The notes under the pieces were generated by a model, which saw nothing but the letters and a program-made list of their open reading frames with translations, did not search any database and was not told where the DNA came from. Shown one piece after another: positions 8,553-17,629 of a stretch of DNA of 64,000 nt. A program made the translations under genes and the position numbers. The stretch is from Thalassolituus sp034111725. Lineage in GTDB: Bacteria; Pseudomonadota; Gammaproteobacteria; Pseudomonadales; Oceanobacteraceae. How positions within the stretch are numbered: position 1 is the first letter of the stretch; each line of letters begins with the position of its first letter. The stretch is taken from NCBI RefSeq assembly GCF_034111725.1, contig NZ_JAWUWR010000081.1, positions 1 to 64,000 on the forward strand. Reading direction: 5' to 3'.

Positions 8553-9879
8553 AAAGTATTTTGGTACAGATGGCGTTCGCGGTCGAGTTGGCGTTGCGCC
8601 GATTACTCCGCAATTTATTATGCATCTGGGATGGGCTGCGGGTAAGGTGTTTGCGCAGCAAGGCAAAAGCCGCATTTTAATTGGTAAAGACACGCGAATT
8701 TCCGGCTATATGTTTGAGTCTGCTTTAGAAGCTGGGCTTTCGGCGGCTGGCGTTGATGTCGGTTTATTGGGGCCTATTCCAACGCCAGGTATTGCCTATT
8801 TAACCCGGACTTTCCGTGCGCAAGCCGGTATTGTGATCAGTGCCTCGCACAATCCTTATTACGATAATGGTATTAAGTTTTTTTCGGGTGACGGCACTAA
8901 ATTGCCAGACGAAACTGAATTACAAATTGAGTCCTACCTTGATTTGCCGATGGACTGTGTCGAGTCGGATAAATTGGGCAAGGCCGTGCGTATCAATGAT
9001 GCGGCGGGTCGATATATCGAATTTTGCAAAGGCACAGTGAACTCCCTCAATTTACGCGGCCTACGCGTGGTGCTGGATTGCAGCCATGGTGCTACTTATC
9101 AAATTGCACCGGCCGTATTTTCTGAATTAGGGGCTACTGTTATCACGATTGGTAATCAGCCCAATGGCATGAATATCAACGATGGTGTCGGTTCAACGTC
9201 GCCAGAAGGGTTGCGCGCTAAGGTATTGGAAGAAAAAGCCGACCTTGGTATTGCCTTCGATGGTGATGGTGATCGCGTTATGATGGTCGATCATCTGGGT
9301 GAGTTAGTCGATGGCGATCAATTGCTGTTTATTGTAGCTACTCATGCTCAAGAGCAAGGCCGTTTAAAAGGCGGTGTGGTTGGTACGCAAATGAGTAACC
9401 TAGGTCTTGAATTAGCCCTAAAAGAGCAAGGTGTTGAGTTCTTGCGTGCGAAAGTCGGTGATCGCTACGTCATGCAAATGCTAGCAGAAAATGGTTGGCG
9501 TTATGGTGGTGAATCATCCGGTCACTTATTGTGCTTGGATTCGAATAGCACGGGTGATGGTATTGTTTCAGCGTTGCAGGTGTTGCTGGCATTACGTGAT
9601 ACCGGAATTGGTTTGCACGAGTGGCAAAAACGTATGAGTAAAATGCCACAAACCATGATCAACGTGCATCGCAGTCGCAATATTGATGTGATGAGCGATG
9701 CAACGATTCAGGCAGCGATTGCTTCTACTGAGAAAAAGCTAGCCAGTCGCGGGCGCGTATTATTGCGCCCTTCAGGCACTGAGCCGTTGGTTCGCGTTAT
9801 GGTCGAAGGGGAAGATCCAGTGGTTACCCAATTGTTAGCACAAGAGTTGGCAGAAGTGGTTGAGCGGGCATTAGCCTAA
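8545..9879 (+). CDS. glmM: Phosphoglucosamine mutase
   Basis: Interconverts glucosamine 6-phosphate and glucosamine 1-phosphate on the route to UDP-GlcNAc for peptidoglycan and LPS. 444 residues. The phosphorylated active serine is S101 in ISASHNPYYDNGIKFF; the magnesium loop is FDGDGDR; the C-terminal phosphate-binding loop is LRPSGTEPLVRVM. A ribosome site (GGAGAGGGC) lies within the end of folP, and the two genes overlap. Confidence 0.97.
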   Translation: MSRKYFGTDGVRGRVGVAPITPQFIMHLGWAAGKVFAQQGKSRILIGKDTRISGYMFESALEAGLSAAGVDVGLLGPIPTPGIAYLTRTFRAQAGIVISASHNPYYDNGIKFFSGDGTKLPDETELQIESYLDLPMDCVESDKLGKAVRINDAAGRYIEFCKGTVNSLNLRGLRVVLDCSHGATYQIAPAVFSELGATVITIGNQPNGMNINDGVGSTSPEGLRAKVLEEKADLGIAFDGDGDRVMMVDHLGELVDGDQLLFIVATHAQEQGRLKGGVVGTQMSNLGLELALKEQGVEFLRAKVGDRYVMQMLAENGWRYGGESSGHLLCLDSNSTGDGIVSALQVLLALRDTGIGLHEWQKRMSKMPQTMINVHRSRNIDVMSDATIQAAIASTEKKLASRGRVLLRPSGTEPLVRVMVEGEDPVVTQLLAQELAEVVERALA

Positions 9880-9892
9880 CTACTTTCACCCT

Positions 9893-9938
9893 AAGATGCT
9901 CCAATTAGCGGCTCTGGCTTGTCTATGAGGGGCATCTT
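9893..9938 (+). repeat. Inverted repeat between glmM and tpiA
   Basis: Ten-base arms (AAGATGCTCC and GGGGCATCTT, nine of ten pairing, with one G-T) separated by 26 bases. There is no T run after it, so it is not a canonical terminator. It could be a processing or weak stop structure between glmM and tpiA. Confidence 0.4.
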
Positions 9939-9976
9939 AGATAGTATCTGCGCTCTTTGAATTTTGAGGGGACCCC

Positions 9977-10720
9977 ATGCGTCGTTTACTGGTAGCCGGT
10001 AACTGGAAAATGAATGCCTCTGTCGCCATGACTGAGCATTTGCTGTCCGCGATCCGTGATGCCGCGATCGACACGTGTGATGTGGCTGTTTTTCCGCCAT
10101 TCCCTTACTTAGCCTTGGCTCAAAGTACCATCGCCGAAGCGCCAATCGGTTTGGGTGCACAAACTTGCAGCCTAGAACAAAGTGGCGCGTTTACGGGCGA
10201 AGTTGCGGTATCGATGTTATCTGAATTTCAGGTTGCTATGGTACTGGTTGGGCATTCTGAGCGACGCAGCCTGTTCGGCGAAACAGATAAAATTGTTTTG
10301 TTGAAGACATTGCGTGTACTTGAGCAAGGTATGACTGCGGTTGTGTGCATCGGCGAGACGCTAGAAGAGCGCCAAGGTGGTCATGAGCGTGAAGTGGTTG
10401 AAGCGCAATTGCGTTTGCTACTTGATGAATTATCAGATGAGCAATGGCAGTCGGTTGTGTTGGCGTATGAGCCAGTATGGGCAATCGGCACGGGTGAAAC
10501 AGCAACGCCAGAACAAGCACAAGCGATGCATCGCTATATTCGTAGCTTGTTGCAGCAGCGTAATGCTGATATTGCGAATAAAACACAGATTTTGTATGGC
10601 GGCAGCGTAAAAGCTGCTAATGCGGCGGAGTTATTCTCCCAACCGGATATTGATGGTGGATTGGTCGGCGGTGCCTCGTTGGATGCCAATGAATTTCTTG
10701 GAATTTGTCGAGCTAAATAA
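9977..10720 (+). CDS. tpiA: Triosephosphate isomerase
   Basis: Interconverts dihydroxyacetone phosphate and glyceraldehyde 3-phosphate in glycolysis and gluconeogenesis. 247 residues, TIM-barrel. The catalytic residues are visible: K11 in GNWKMN, H93 in VGHSERR and E165 in AYEPVWAIGTG. The phosphate loop is ILYGGSVKAANAAEL. It lies between glmM and secG, an arrangement also seen in pseudomonads, and ends 27 bases before secG. Confidence 0.97.
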   Translation: MRRLLVAGNWKMNASVAMTEHLLSAIRDAAIDTCDVAVFPPFPYLALAQSTIAEAPIGLGAQTCSLEQSGAFTGEVAVSMLSEFQVAMVLVGHSERRSLFGETDKIVLLKTLRVLEQGMTAVVCIGETLEERQGGHEREVVEAQLRLLLDELSDEQWQSVVLAYEPVWAIGTGETATPEQAQAMHRYIRSLLQQRNADIANKTQILYGGSVKAANAAELFSQPDIDGGLVGGASLDANEFLGICRAK

Positions 10721-10747
10721 AACTCGATAACGATAAATAGGTAGGTT

Positions 10748-11146
10748 ATGGAACAAATTATTTTAATCGTTCACATTGTATTGGCGCTTGGTATCGTCTT
10801 TTTTGTGATGATTCAGCAAGGTAAAGGTGCGGACGCAGGTGCTTCTTTTGGCAGTGGTGCATCGCAAACCGTGTTTGGTAGCCAAGGTTCCGGTAACTTT
10901 TTAAGCCGCTCAACTGCGATCCTAGCGACCGCATTTTTTGTGACGAGCTTGGGCTTAGCTGTATTTGCTAAGCAGCATGCAACAAAAGCATCTGATTTAG
11001 GTATTCCAAGCCAAGAAGTGATAGAAACACTTGAGCAAGATACCCCTGTTGTGGAAGAATACGCGCCGTCTGTTGATGCGCCGGAATTAGACGCATCAGT
11101 ATCTGGCGAGGCGCCGGAAGTAGAGACGCCTGAACAGACGAAGTAA
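10748..11146 (+). CDS. secG: Protein translocase subunit SecG
   Basis: Small inner-membrane subunit of the SecYEG translocon that assists SecA-driven export. Two hydrophobic segments are visible (about residues 3-20 and 54-72), joined by a glycine-rich cytoplasmic loop with GKGADAGASFGSGAS. At 132 residues it is longer than the E. coli protein (110), owing to an acidic tail rich in E, P and T. It is followed by tRNA-Leu, as in E. coli and Pseudomonas. Confidence 0.95.
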   Translation: MEQIILIVHIVLALGIVFFVMIQQGKGADAGASFGSGASQTVFGSQGSGNFLSRSTAILATAFFVTSLGLAVFAKQHATKASDLGIPSQEVIETLEQDTPVVEEYAPSVDAPELDASVSGEAPEVETPEQTK

Positions 11147-11166
11147 TCGTCTAGCAGGATTGCAGT

Positions 11167-11252
11167 GCGGATGTGGTGGAATTGGTAGACACGCCATCTT
11201 GAGGGGGTGGTGAGCATAGCTTGTGCGAGTTCGAGTCTCGCCATCCGCACCA
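11167..11252 (+). tRNA. tRNA-Leu (anticodon GAG)
   Basis: Complete 86-nucleotide class II tRNA. The acceptor stem GCGGATG pairs with CATCCGC (11242-11248), then discriminator A and an encoded CCA. The D-loop contains GGTAGAC. The anticodon stem CCATC/GGTGG encloses the loop TTGAGGG, giving anticodon GAG, which reads CUC and CUU. A long variable arm and the T-loop GTTCGAGTC are present. Position between secG and rimP is conserved among gammaproteobacteria. Confidence 0.97.
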
Positions 11253-11260
11253 ATTATTCT

Positions 11261-11288
11261 AAAAAGGCGAACCTAGTTCGCTTTTTTT
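11261..11288 (+). terminator. Terminator after tRNA-Leu
   Basis: Short stem GCGAA/TTCGC with a five-base loop, flanked by five A and followed by seven T. It ends just before a -10-like hexamer at 11301. Confidence 0.7.
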
Positions 11289-11300
11289 GTTTAATACGCC

Positions 11301-11306
11301 TATAAT
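11301..11306 (+). promoter_or_regulatory. Candidate -10 box for the rimP-nusA-infB leader
   Basis: A perfect TATAAT lies just after the tRNA-Leu terminator. No good -35 hexamer stands at the right distance. Transcription starting near 11313 would pass through both hairpins of the rimP leader. Confidence 0.45.
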
Positions 11307-11330
11307 GCGCCAGCTTTGAAGAGCATATCA

Positions 11331-11484
11331 AAGAGCCCCTCCAGTCAGGGGCTTTTTAGTAAATGCACTTCCCGGTGACTCAAAAAACCGGATAGCGGTG
11401 AAACGTCACAGAAGTCTGCGTTAAGCGGGCTTCAGTCTGCGTAAAAGCAGTAGCGGACTGGGCACATGTTGCCCAGTTTTTGTT
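11331..11484 (+). promoter_or_regulatory. rimP leader with two terminator-like hairpins
   Basis: An untranslated region with two intrinsic-terminator structures. The first (11334-11357) has stem AGCCCCT/AGGGGCT, a six-base loop and five T. The second (11457-11481) has an eight-base-pair perfect stem ACTGGGCA/TGCCCAGT, a five-base loop and five T, ending about 40 bases before rimP. Between them are segments able to pair locally, such as CTGC/GCAG near 11438-11451. This fits the gammaproteobacterial rimP leader, a known putative attenuator of the rimP-nusA-infB operon. Identity with that family is inferred from location and architecture. Confidence 0.7.
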
Positions 11485-11520
11485 TGTGTTGGGAGAGAAT
11501 TTCTCCCGCAGGAGTTAGGC

Positions 11521-11979
11521 TTGTCAAAAGATACACAGTTAACAGAAATGATTGGCCCGGTGGTCGAATCTATGGGTTTTGTCTACTGGGGACTTGAGTT
11601 TTCAGCTCAGGGCCGTCATTCGCTGTTGCGTGTTTTTATTGATCACGAAGATGGCATTAACGTTGATCATTGCGCGAGCGTCAGTCGGCAAATTAGTAGC
11701 GTCTTGGATGTTGAAGATCCTATTACGCAGGAATATACCCTAGAGGTATCATCTCCTGGTATGGATCGTCCACTGTTCACAATAGAGCAATACGTTGCTT
11801 ATACAGGTCACATTATTGATGTGCGCCTGCGTATGCCGTTTGATGGCCGTCGTAAATTTAAAGGTCAGTTGGTTGGTATCGAAGAGCAAGATATCGTGAT
11901 GCGTGTAGACGATCATGAATATTTGCTACCTATCGAACTAATCGATAAAGCTAATGTTGTTCCACAATTCAAGGACTAA
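11521..11979 (+). CDS. rimP: Ribosome maturation factor RimP
   Basis: Cytoplasmic factor needed for 30S subunit maturation. 152 residues with the RimP N-terminal alpha/beta domain and C-terminal SH3-like domain. VSSPGMDRPLFTIEQY is the family's most conserved stretch. The start is TTG at 11521, with AGGAG about seven bases upstream. A short hairpin (GGGAGA/TCTCCC, 11491-11507) ends just before that ribosome site. First gene of rimP-nusA-infB-rbfA-truB-rpsO-pnp. Confidence 0.95.
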   Translation: MSKDTQLTEMIGPVVESMGFVYWGLEFSAQGRHSLLRVFIDHEDGINVDHCASVSRQISSVLDVEDPITQEYTLEVSSPGMDRPLFTIEQYVAYTGHIIDVRLRMPFDGRRKFKGQLVGIEEQDIVMRVDDHEYLLPIELIDKANVVPQFKD

Positions 11980-12001
11980 GGTTGCAGAGCGAGGCTAGAA
12001 G

Positions 12002-13498
12002 ATGAGCAAAGAAATTCTCCTGGTCGCGGAAGCGGTATCCAATGAGAAGGGCGTTTCAAAAGAAATTATTTTTGAAGCAATTGAATCGGCCCTGGCAGCG
12101 GCTGCCAAGAAGCGTTATGACGATGAAGACGCTACCATCCGCGTTGATATTGACCGTAAAACCGGCGATTACGAAACATTCCGTAGTTGGTTAGTGGTTA
12201 GTAATGATGTAGTTCCTGGATTGGGTGATGAATTGACCCTGCAGGAAGCACACGAAATTGATATAAATCTGCAACCTGGTGATACCTACGAAACTCTTGT
12301 GGATAATCCAGATTTCGGCCGTATTGCTGCCCAAGCGGCAAAGCAAATTATCGTACAGAAAGTACGTGAAGCTGAACGTGCGCAAATTGTTGAACAATAC
12401 CAGCATCGCGAAGGTGAACTGATTCACGGCACCGTGAAAAAAGTAACACGCGATAACGTGATTGTTGATTTGGGTAATAACGCCGAAGGCCTATTACCAA
12501 AAGAACATTTAATTGGTCGCGAAATTATGCGCATGGGCGATCGTGTTCGCGCCATTTTGCATTCTGTTCGCCCAGAAAATCGTGGTCCTCAATTAATGTT
12601 AAGCCGCACAGTGCCGGCCATGTTAATCGAATTGTTCCGTATTGAAGTGCCTGAAATCGCTGAAGAAGTGATTGAAATTAAAGGTGCTGCTCGTGATCCA
12701 GGTTCACGCGCCAAAATCGCTGTTAAATCTAACGATAAACGTATCGACCCAGTCGGTGCTTGTGTTGGTATGCGCGGTGGTCGTGTGCAAGCTGTTACCA
12801 ATGAACTTGGTGGTAATGAGCGTATAGATATTGTCCTTTGGGACGACAACCCAGCGCAGTTGGTTATCAATGCGATGGCACCTGCTGACGTTACTTCCAT
12901 CATTATGGATGAAGAAACGAACAGTATGGACGTTGCAGTGGCTGCCGATAACTTGGCGCAAGCCATCGGCCGTGGCGGTCAAAATGTGCGTTTGGCATCC
13001 GAGCTGACTGGCTGGGAAATCAACGTCATGACCGAAGAGCAAGCCTCTGAGAAGCAAAACGAAGAAGCCTCTGGTTTCATCGATAACTTCATCAATGTGC
13101 TGGATTTGGATGAAGACTTCGCCACTTTGTTGGTTGAAGAAGGCTTCACCACTTTAGAAGAAATTGCTTATGTACCAATGGAAGAGATGCTCTCCATTGA
13201 TGGCTTAGATGAAGACGTTGTTACTGAATTGCGTAATCGCGCAAAAGATGTGCTGCTGACTCAAGCAATTGCTTCTGAAGAAAAATTGGAATCTGCAGAG
13301 CCTGCAGAAGACCTTCTTACAATGGAAGGTATGGATAAGCATTTAGCGTTGGTACTTGCCAGTAAAGGCATTTGTACGATGGAAGATCTTGCCGAGCAAT
13401 CCATCGATGACCTGCTGGATATTGAGGCGATGACTGAAGAACAGGCTGCGAAGCTGATCATGACAGCACGCGCGCCTTGGTTCGAAGGCAACGACTAA
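12002..13498 (+). CDS. nusA: Transcription termination/antitermination protein NusA
   Basis: RNA polymerase-associated factor controlling pausing, termination and antitermination. The 498 residues contain, in order, the N-terminal polymerase-binding domain (1-130), an S1 domain around GTVKKVTRDNVIVDLG, KH1 and KH2 (GACVGMRGGRVQ and AIGRGGQNVRLASEL), and two acidic helix-hairpin repeats at the C-terminus (around 360-420 and 435-495), which in E. coli contact the alpha subunit. Lies between rimP and infB on one transcript. Confidence 0.97.
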   Translation: MSKEILLVAEAVSNEKGVSKEIIFEAIESALAAAAKKRYDDEDATIRVDIDRKTGDYETFRSWLVVSNDVVPGLGDELTLQEAHEIDINLQPGDTYETLVDNPDFGRIAAQAAKQIIVQKVREAERAQIVEQYQHREGELIHGTVKKVTRDNVIVDLGNNAEGLLPKEHLIGREIMRMGDRVRAILHSVRPENRGPQLMLSRTVPAMLIELFRIEVPEIAEEVIEIKGAARDPGSRAKIAVKSNDKRIDPVGACVGMRGGRVQAVTNELGGNERIDIVLWDDNPAQLVINAMAPADVTSIIMDEETNSMDVAVAADNLAQAIGRGGQNVRLASELTGWEINVMTEEQASEKQNEEASGFIDNFINVLDLDEDFATLLVEEGFTTLEEIAYVPMEEMLSIDGLDEDVVTELRNRAKDVLLTQAIASEEKLESAEPAEDLLTMEGMDKHLALVLASKGICTMEDLAEQSIDDLLDIEAMTEEQAAKLIMTARAPWFEGND

Positions 13499-13524
13499 TC
13501 ACTCGCTCGGCATAGGAGATACGT

Positions 13525-16062
13525 ATGGCTGAAGTAACGGTAAAAGAACTCGCCGACGTGGTAGGGACTAGCGCACAGCGCTTATTGTCCCAGATGAAAG
13601 AAGCGGGGTTGCCACAGACGGCTGAAAACCAAAAGGTTTCAGACGAGCAGAAGCAGTCACTGTTGCTGTTTCTGAAAAAGAGCCACGGCGAAGAATCAGG
13701 TGAACCTAAAAAAATCACTTTGAAGCGTAAAGTAACGACCACGTTAAAAACGGGTCAGGGCGGCAAAAAAGCGGTCTCTATTGAGGTTCGCAAGAAGCGC
13801 ACTTACATGAAGCGTGATGAAGTCGATCCTGCAGTTGAAAAAGCGCGCTTAGAAGACGAAGCGCGTTTAGCATCAGAAGCACAAGCCGCAGCGAAAGCAG
13901 CAGTATTGGCCGTAGAAAAGGCAGCAGAAGATGCTAAAACAACAGCAGCTCCAGTAGTTGCTGATAAGCCAGTAGCGGCTGAGCCAGCGACGAAAGCATC
14001 AGAGCCAGTAGCGAAAGCGAAAGTTAAAGCGAAAGAAAAAGCGCCTGCACCTGAAGATGCAGCGCAGAAGCGTGCCGAAGCCGAACTTGCTCAACAGCGT
14101 TTGGAAGAATCACGTAAAAAAGCCAAGGGCGGCGAAAAGAAACGTGTTGATGATAAGCCAGAAAGTCGTTTCAACGACGGTGGCAGCCAAGACAAGAATC
14201 GTCCGCGTCGTGCTAAAACTAAGCTTAAGAGCAACCGTAGTTCATCTTCACGTCATAACCAAAATGCGAATAATGAGCACGCATTTACGCGTCCTACCGC
14301 ACCGGTTGTGAAAGAAGTTGAATTACCAGAAGCAATTACGGTTGGCGATCTGGCATCTAAGATGTCGGTTAAAGCCGGTGAAGTGATCAAAGTGCTGATG
14401 AAGATGGGCGTTATGGCGACCATTAACCAAACGCTTGATCAAGACACTGCAACCTTAGTGGTTGAAGATATGGGTCACACTGTTTCTAAGTTAATTGCTG
14501 ATAACGCTTTAGAAGTAGCCGTAACTGAATCGGTTAACTACAGCGGTGACGAGTTACCTCGCGCTCCTGTCGTAACGGTAATGGGTCACGTTGACCATGG
14601 TAAAACGTCATTATTGGATTACATTCGTCGTACCCGTGTTGTACACGGCGAAGCGGGCGGTATTACCCAGCATATTGGTGCTTACCACGTTGAAACTGAT
14701 CACGGCATGGTGTCCTTCTTGGATACTCCAGGACACGCGGCGTTTACCTCTATGCGTGCTCGTGGTGCTCAATCAACTGACGTTGTTATTCTTGTTGTTG
14801 CCGCCGATGACGGCGTGATGCCACAAACAGAAGAAGCCGTTCAGCATGCGAAAGCGGCTGGCGTGCCGATTGTTGTTGCGATCAACAAAATGGATAAAGA
14901 GAGCGCCGATCCAGAACGCGTAAAGAGCGAACTGGCCGGTCGCGATGTATTGCCAGAAGACTGGGGCGGTACTGTGCCATTCATTCCAGTATCAGCGCAT
15001 ACCGGTATGGGCATCGACGAATTGTTAGAAGCCGTTTTACTGCAAGCTGAAATTCTAGAATTGAAAGCGCACTTTACAGGCCCAGGCCAAGGTGTTGTTG
15101 TTGAATCGCGTCTTGATAAAGGCCGCGGTCCAGTAGCTACTCTGTTGGTACAGAACGGTATGCTGAAGAAAGGCGACATCGTTTTAGCGGGTACTTGCTA
15201 TGGTCGCGCTCGTGCATTATTGGACGAGAATGGCGAACAAACTGCTGAAGCCGGTCCATCAATCCCAGTAGAAATTTTGGGATTGAACGGCACGCCTGAA
15301 GCGGGTGACAACTTTATGGTTGTTGAAAGTGAGAAGAAGGCACGTGAAGTAGCTGAATTCCGCGAATCTCGCATGAAAGAGATTGTTCAACAGCGCCAGC
15401 AAGCTGCTAAGTTGGATGCCTTGTTCAGTGGTATGGGTGCCGACAAAGTTGAAAGCCTGAACGTGGTGCTAAAAGCAGACGTTCGTGGGTCGCTAGAGGC
15501 CTTGATTAGTTCCTTGCAGAAGCTAGGTACTAGTGAAGTTAAAGTGAATGTTGTTTCGTCTGGTGTCGGTGGTATCACTGAAACTGACGTAACCCTCGCC
15601 GTTGCTTCGAGCGCAGTGGTGTTTGGTTTTAACGTACGTGCTGATAATGCAGCGAAGCGTATCGTTGAAAACAGCGGCATTGATATGCGTTATTACAGCG
15701 TAATTTACGATCTGCTTGATGATGTTAAACAAGCTATGGCTGGTTTGTTGGCACCTGAGTTGCGTGAAGAAATTACCGGTATTGCGGAAGTGCGTGATGT
15801 ATTTAACTCACCTAAGTTCGGTCAGATTGCTGGCTGTATGGTGACGGATGGTACTATCTATCGTAACAAGAAAATCCGTGTTCTACGTGACAACGTAGTT
15901 GTGTATGAAGGCGAATTGGAATCGCTACGTCGTTATAAAGACGATGTACAAGAAGTACGTAACGGCATGGAATGTGGTATCGGCGTGAAGAACTACCAAG
16001 ACGTTCGCCCTGGCGATCAGATCGAAGTGTTCGATGTGCGTGAAATCGCACGTACGCTATAA
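13525..16062 (+). CDS. infB: Translation initiation factor IF-2
   Basis: GTPase that brings fMet-tRNA to the 30S subunit and promotes subunit joining. 845 residues. An IF2N domain is at the N-terminus (MAEVTVKELADVV), then a long, charged, alanine- and lysine-rich linker (about residues 90-255), a second IF2N-like region (~270-330), and the G domain, with G1 as GHVDHGKTS from residue 354. G3 is DTPGHAAF and G4 is NKMD. The C-terminal domains C1 and C2 complete the protein. Normal length for the family. Confidence 0.97.
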   Translation: MAEVTVKELADVVGTSAQRLLSQMKEAGLPQTAENQKVSDEQKQSLLLFLKKSHGEESGEPKKITLKRKVTTTLKTGQGGKKAVSIEVRKKRTYMKRDEVDPAVEKARLEDEARLASEAQAAAKAAVLAVEKAAEDAKTTAAPVVADKPVAAEPATKASEPVAKAKVKAKEKAPAPEDAAQKRAEAELAQQRLEESRKKAKGGEKKRVDDKPESRFNDGGSQDKNRPRRAKTKLKSNRSSSSRHNQNANNEHAFTRPTAPVVKEVELPEAITVGDLASKMSVKAGEVIKVLMKMGVMATINQTLDQDTATLVVEDMGHTVSKLIADNALEVAVTESVNYSGDELPRAPVVTVMGHVDHGKTSLLDYIRRTRVVHGEAGGITQHIGAYHVETDHGMVSFLDTPGHAAFTSMRARGAQSTDVVILVVAADDGVMPQTEEAVQHAKAAGVPIVVAINKMDKESADPERVKSELAGRDVLPEDWGGTVPFIPVSAHTGMGIDELLEAVLLQAEILELKAHFTGPGQGVVVESRLDKGRGPVATLLVQNGMLKKGDIVLAGTCYGRARALLDENGEQTAEAGPSIPVEILGLNGTPEAGDNFMVVESEKKAREVAEFRESRMKEIVQQRQQAAKLDALFSGMGADKVESLNVVLKADVRGSLEALISSLQKLGTSEVKVNVVSSGVGGITETDVTLAVASSAVVFGFNVRADNAAKRIVENSGIDMRYYSVIYDLLDDVKQAMAGLLAPELREEITGIAEVRDVFNSPKFGQIAGCMVTDGTIYRNKKIRVLRDNVVVYEGELESLRRYKDDVQEVRNGMECGIGVKNYQDVRPGDQIEVFDVREIARTL

Positions 16063-16079
16063 CACTCGGTTGTTGTAAA

Positions 16080-16106
16080 CCAAAGCCCGGCCATGCCGGG
16101 CTTTGG
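16080..16106 (+). repeat. Perfect 12-bp hairpin between infB and rbfA
   Basis: The arms CCAAAGCCCGGC and GCCGGGCTTTGG pair perfectly around the three-base loop CAT. No T tract follows, so it is unlikely to be a full terminator. It lies 18 bases after the infB stop and 45 bases before the rbfA start; an RNase processing or partial-termination role is possible. Confidence 0.7.
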
Positions 16107-16150
16107 TGTCTCTGAATGACAGAGTTAAAGCTCTGCAAGGAAAACCAAAA

Positions 16151-16549
16151 ATGCCAAAAGACTTCAGTCGTACCTCGCGTCTGGGTGAACAGATTCAACG
16201 TGAAGTAGCGCGTATGATTCAATTCGATATGAAAGATCCACGCCTTGGCTTGGTGACTTTAAACTATGTAAAAGTTGCAAAAGACCTAGGGTATGCCGAT
16301 TTGTATTTCACGGTAATGGGCGCTCGCGGCGAATCGGATGCTGAAATTCGTACTCAAACCTCACGTATTTTAAATGATGCCGCCGGTTATTTGCGTAGCG
16401 AGCTAGCGCGTATTTTAACCACGCGTGTCACACCGCAATTACGTTTCCATTACGACGAAAGTATGGATCGTGGCCACCATTTAACGGGTCTGATTAAACG
16501 TGCAATGGCAGAAGATGCGCTGCACGAAAAAGACAGCGATAAAGATTAA
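16151..16549 (+). CDS. rbfA: 30S ribosome-binding factor RbfA
   Basis: KH-fold factor for late 30S maturation and cold adaptation. I choose the ATG at 16151, giving 132 residues that begin MPKDFSRTSRLGEQIQREV, as the family does, with AGGA about nine bases upstream. A GTG-type start further upstream at 16103 would overlap the intergenic hairpin. Conserved segments include MKDPRLGLVTLNYVKV and LRFHYDESMDRGHHL. Between infB and truB, the usual order. Confidence 0.95.
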   Translation: MPKDFSRTSRLGEQIQREVARMIQFDMKDPRLGLVTLNYVKVAKDLGYADLYFTVMGARGESDAEIRTQTSRILNDAAGYLRSELARILTTRVTPQLRFHYDESMDRGHHLTGLIKRAMAEDALHEKDSDKD

Positions 16550-16570
16550 CGAAATACGTTTAGGATAGGC

Positions 16571-17545
16571 ATGGGCAGAAACAGCTCTCGACGCAAAAAA
16601 GGCCGTGATATTAGCGGTATTATCGTGGTGAATAAGCCTTATGGGGCGAGTTCAAATAACGTACTGCAGCAAGTAAAAACGCTGTTCAACGCCAATAAAG
16701 CCGGCCATACAGGTGCGCTTGATCCGTTAGCAACAGGGTTGTTGCCTATCTGTTTAGGTGAGGCAACCAAGTTTTCGCAGCTGTTATTGGAATCCGATAA
16801 AGCTTACGACACTACCGCGACCTTAGGTGAAATCCGTAGCACCGGTGATGCCGAAGGCGAGGTGCTAAAACAAGCATCAATTCCGGTGTTGGTTGAAGAC
16901 GATATTGAAGAAATATTGACCAAATTCCGTGGCGATGTTGAACAAGTCCCTCCGATGTTTTCGGCACTCAAATTGGATGGTAAGCCGTTATATAAGCTCG
17001 CCCGTAAAGGCGTGATGAGCGATGAGGAAATGCGTGCCGTTGCTGAAAAGAAACGCCGCACGATTCAGATTAACTCCCTAGTCTTAAATGAGTTCGGTAC
17101 GGATACGATTCAGCTATCGGTGGAGTGCTCAAAGGGTACTTATATACGTACCTTGGTTGAAGATATCGGTGAAGCCATTGGTTCAGGTGCTTATGTGAGC
17201 CGCCTACATCGCACTCAATCAGGCCCTTATCATGCTGAGCAAATGGTGACGTTGGAGGAGTTGGAGCGTATCGCTGAAGAAGGTGGCGAAGCCGCTTTAG
17301 ACGCGTTACTTCTACCGGCTTATACGGCGTTGCCAGAAAGTTGGCCGAAAATTGAACTAAATGAAGCCGATGCCACGAAAATCCTACATGGACAAGCCGT
17401 CAGTACTGGCTTAAAGGACACGCCTTCAGTACAATTATGGGCCGTTGGATCTGGTGTTTCTGAATTGCTTGGCATTGGCCGCATCAAAAACAAGGGGATT
17501 CGCCCGCAACGCTTGTTGCAGGAACGAATTCCTAAACTAGACTGA
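16571..17545 (+). CDS. truB: tRNA pseudouridine-55 synthase TruB
   Basis: Isomerises U55 in the T-loop of tRNAs to pseudouridine. 324 residues. The catalytic aspartate is D51 in GHTGALDPLATGLLP. Other family motifs are IIVVNKPYGASSN, VPPMFSALKLDGKPLYKLARKG and CSKGTYIRTLVEDIG. A C-terminal PUA-like domain is likely from about residue 255. Starts 21 bases after rbfA. Confidence 0.96.
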   Translation: MGRNSSRRKKGRDISGIIVVNKPYGASSNNVLQQVKTLFNANKAGHTGALDPLATGLLPICLGEATKFSQLLLESDKAYDTTATLGEIRSTGDAEGEVLKQASIPVLVEDDIEEILTKFRGDVEQVPPMFSALKLDGKPLYKLARKGVMSDEEMRAVAEKKRRTIQINSLVLNEFGTDTIQLSVECSKGTYIRTLVEDIGEAIGSGAYVSRLHRTQSGPYHAEQMVTLEELERIAEEGGEAALDALLLPAYTALPESWPKIELNEADATKILHGQAVSTGLKDTPSVQLWAVGSGVSELLGIGRIKNKGIRPQRLLQERIPKLD

Positions 17546-17568
17546 CCTCTGCCGTAGGCAGACTGCAT

Positions 17569-17592
17569 ACCACTGTTAATGTGCACGGTGGT
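17569..17592 (+). promoter_or_regulatory. Hairpin in rpsO leader
   Basis: ACCAC pairs with GTGGT across a 14-base loop, in the 84-base gap before rpsO. In E. coli, S15 represses its own translation through structure in this leader. A similar role is only a suggestion here; the pairing is short. Confidence 0.35.
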
Positions 17593-17629
17593 GATGTAAT
17601 GAAACGCACATTCTTAGGAGTTATGACAG

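Noticed and set aside
10813..11253. Long minus-strand open frame over secG and tRNA-Leu
   Set aside because: It is antisense to a certain gene and a tRNA, and the product has no recognised motif.
11360..11456. Possible decayed initiator tRNA (metY) in the rimP leader
   Set aside because: No cloverleaf, anticodon stem or T-loop could be found; the local pairing fits an attenuator better.
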